The notes under the pieces were generated by a model, which was not told the DNA's origin, ran no database searches, and saw only the letters and a list, made by a program, of their open reading frames with translations. From assembly GCA_051954695.1 (NCBI GenBank), contig JBQCHL010000014.1, forward strand, positions 168,902 through 232,901: 64,000 nt of DNA, written 5' to 3'. Origin of the DNA: Terrimonas_A sp051954695 (GTDB lineage Bacteria; Bacteroidota; Bacteroidia; Chitinophagales; Chitinophagaceae). Shown here piece after piece: positions 62,145 to 64,000 of the stretch. A program made the position numbers and the translations under genes. Position 1 is the stretch's first letter; every line of letters begins with the position of its first letter.

Positions 62145-63794
62145 ATGGCTAAATATATTTTTGTTACAGGAGGTGTTACATCGTCGTTAGGTAAGGGCAT
62201 TATAGCGGCTTCATTGGCTAAGCTTTTACAAGCCAGGGGCTTGCGGGTCACTATTCAAAAATTCGACCCTTATATCAATGTGGACCCGGGCACACTCAAT
62301 CCCTATGAACATGGAGAATGCTATGTAACTGAAGATGGTGCTGAAACTGACCTCGATCTGGGTCACTATGAGCGCTTTCTGAATATTTTCACTTCTCAGG
62401 CCAATAACGTAACCACCGGCCGCATTTACCAGACCGTAATCAATAAAGAAAGGGAAGGAGCTTACCTGGGAAAAACGGTGCAGGTAGTACCGCATATTAC
62501 GGATGAGATCAAGCGCCGCATGATGGTGCTTGGCCAGGGTGATAAATATGATGTAGTGATCACTGAAATAGGTGGCACGGTGGGCGATATCGAAAGTCTT
62601 CCGTTTGTAGAAGCTGTTCGCCAATTGCAATGGGAATTGCCGGAGGAAGATACTGTAGTGATCCACCTCACCCTGATACCTTACCTGAAAGCTGCAAAAG
62701 AATTAAAGACCAAGCCGACCCAACACAGCGTGCGTATGCTGAGCCAGGAAGGTGTGCATCCCGATATTATCGTATGCAGAACAGAAAGATCACTCACTCC
62801 TGAGCTTCGCCGGAAGATCGCTCTTTTCTGTAATGTGAAGCCTGAAGCTGTGATAGAAGCCGCAGATGCTTCTACTATTTATGAGGTTCCCTTGATCATG
62901 ATGCGGGAAAAACTGGATGTGATCTGTTTGAAAAAATTCAATATCACGCCTGCTCATGAACCTGAACTGGTGAAATGGAAAGAATTCCTCGATAAGCTGA
63001 AATACCCTAAAAGCAAAGTAACTATCGGCCTGATCGGTAAATACCTTGAATTGCAGGATGCTTATAAATCAATCCTCGAAGCATTTGTACATGCAGGTGC
63101 CATTAATGAATGCGAAGTACAGATCGTGAACGTGCACAGCGAATACATTACCGAAACAAATGTGAAAGAAAAGCTGGGTGGATTGGACGGCTTGCTTGTA
63201 GCTCCGGGCTTTGGAATGCGTGGTGTGGAAGGAAAGATCATTGCTGTTAAATATGCAAGAGAGAAAAATCTGCCTTTCTTCGGAATTTGTCTTGGTATGC
63301 AAATGGCTGTGATCGAATACGCCAGGAATGTGCTGGGACTGAAAGATGCCCATTCCACAGAAATGGACCCACAAACCAGGGAACCGGTAATAGACCTGAT
63401 GGAAGAACAGAAAGAGATTACAGCCAAAGGGGGCACAATGCGACTGGGTGCTTATCCCTGCGATGTCAAAGAAGGTACACTGGCCTATACTATCTATGGT
63501 AAAACCAATGTAAGCGAGCGCCATCGCCACCGCTGGGAATTCAACAATTCTTATCTCGAGCGTTTTGAAAAAGCAGGCATGGTTGCAAGCGGAAAAAATC
63601 CTGGTACAGGCCTGGTGGAGATCGTGGAACTGCCCAGCCATCCCTTCTTTATCGGCGTGCAATACCACCCTGAACTGAAGAGTACAGTAGAAAGTCCTCA
63701 GCCTATTTTCGTTCATTTTATCAAGGCTGCGAAAGAATATGCTGAGAAGCAGGCGAATGTCAAAAATCCGCTGTTGCAAAGTGAAGTGATCTGA
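62145..63794 (+). CDS. pyrG: CTP synthase
   Basis: A 549-residue enzyme that aminates UTP to CTP with glutamine. The N-terminal synthetase domain has YIFVTGGVTSSLGKGI (P-loop) and YINVDPGTLNPYEHGECYVTEDGAETDLDLGHYERF; the glutamine-amidotransferase domain has nucleophile Cys382 in FFGICLGMQ and the His508/Glu510 pair in QYHPE. Length and motif order are normal. Element A copy 4 begins 11 bp behind the stop. Confidence 0.97.
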   Translation: MAKYIFVTGGVTSSLGKGIIAASLAKLLQARGLRVTIQKFDPYINVDPGTLNPYEHGECYVTEDGAETDLDLGHYERFLNIFTSQANNVTTGRIYQTVINKEREGAYLGKTVQVVPHITDEIKRRMMVLGQGDKYDVVITEIGGTVGDIESLPFVEAVRQLQWELPEEDTVVIHLTLIPYLKAAKELKTKPTQHSVRMLSQEGVHPDIIVCRTERSLTPELRRKIALFCNVKPEAVIEAADASTIYEVPLIMMREKLDVICLKKFNITPAHEPELVKWKEFLDKLKYPKSKVTIGLIGKYLELQDAYKSILEAFVHAGAINECEVQIVNVHSEYITETNVKEKLGGLDGLLVAPGFGMRGVEGKIIAVKYAREKNLPFFGICLGMQMAVIEYARNVLGLKDAHSTEMDPQTREPVIDLMEEQKEITAKGGTMRLGAYPCDVKEGTLAYTIYGKTNVSERHRHRWEFNNSYLERFEKAGMVASGKNPGTGLVEIVELPSHPFFIGVQYHPELKSTVESPQPIFVHFIKAAKEYAEKQANVKNPLLQSEVI

Positions 63795-63804
63795 TCAATT
63801 GATC

Positions 63805-63970
63805 GTTGACCGATGGCCAAACACATTTTCCATTGTCACCCGGCCCTGGTTCAGGACACATACAAGTTTAAAGAATATAAGAGCCGGGGTGTCCTCAACC
63901 TTTATGAGAACCCGGCTATTAATGTACTATCCCACTTAATTTTTTAAAAAAAGGGCCGGGGGGACCACAG
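63805..63970. repeat. Element A copy 4: decayed
   Basis: GTTGACCGATGG (63805-63816), the left outer arm CCATTGTCACCCGGCCCTGG (63830-63849) and the flank TACAAGTTTAAAGAATATAAG (63861-63881 region) are well preserved. The right half is degraded: the inner stem reads GAGAACCCGGCTATTA, and the right arm GGGCCGGGGGGACC has lost the TGACA end. The window ends at 64000. Confidence 0.8.
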
Positions 63971-64000
63971 CAAAGAACAAATATCAAGAAAAGAGTGACA

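Noticed and set aside
63069..63779. A 236-codon minus-strand frame inside pyrG
   Set aside because: It lies within the conserved amidotransferase domain of pyrG and shows only shadow composition.

Overview
The window looks like a chromosomal segment of a Bacteroidota bacterium, most probably a member of the Chitinophagaceae (family level is inference). The signs are a SusC/SusD pair, a protein with a type IX secretion C-terminal domain, GLPGLI-like and OMP beta-barrel families, type III glutamine synthetase, promoters of the TTTG/TAnnTTTG type, frequent TTG/GTG starts, and almost no Shine-Dalgarno sequences. I see no phage, no insertion-sequence transposase, no CRISPR array and no rRNA. One tRNA gene (Asp, GTC) is present.

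Layout. 49-2216: an envelope sensor kinase and OmpR-type regulator. 2236-5378 (minus): ECF sigma factor, membrane anti-sigma candidate and secreted GLPGLI-like protein, followed by a rhodanese and a TPMT-like methyltransferase. 5379-6068: a long non-coding region with two ECF-type promoter motifs facing right and a small or decayed gene. 6069-7142: nitronate monooxygenase. 7273-16921: a small polysaccharide-utilisation-like locus (SusC, SusD, two six-hairpin glycosidase-like proteins and a GntR/sugar-binding regulator). 17015-20928 (minus): a LytTR regulator and a seven-bladed-propeller/Y_Y_Y LytS-type kinase. 21230-24467: two lipoproteins, a cyclase-family hydrolase and a methyltransferase. 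24764-26881: tRNA-Asp and a T9SS cargo protein.

27175-40190 is mostly housekeeping: accA, dapA, a CBM-linked esterase, rnz, a STAS protein, clpC, cmk, an FKBP isomerase, a thioesterase, an exonuclease/GIY-YIG fusion, an RlmK-like methyltransferase and a lipase. 40324-45547 is a second ECF sigma module (sigma, anti-sigma candidate, secreted beta-solenoid protein, TonB-dependent outer-membrane protein). 45637-63794 holds mdh, a thioredoxin-fold protein, a BlaI/BlaR1-like pair, efp, accB-accC, an M19 dipeptidase, glnN (type III), a polytopic membrane protein, purL, proC, an unknown secreted protein and pyrG.

The most interesting non-coding structure is a repeated element of about 195 bp built as a hairpin inside larger inverted arms. 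Near-complete or partial copies lie at 35193-35387, 45554-45630, 59688-59891 and 63805-63970, with a single arm at 36692-36725. Four lie between convergent genes and fill the gap from stop codon to stop codon; the fifth is just downstream of pyrG. The stem sequence differs between copies with compensatory changes. Other notable points are two 15-bp palindromic operators spaced 20 bp apart on the blaI-like promoter, an elongation factor P that lacks the usual PGKG loop, and ECF-type promoters pointing away from the first sigma factor.
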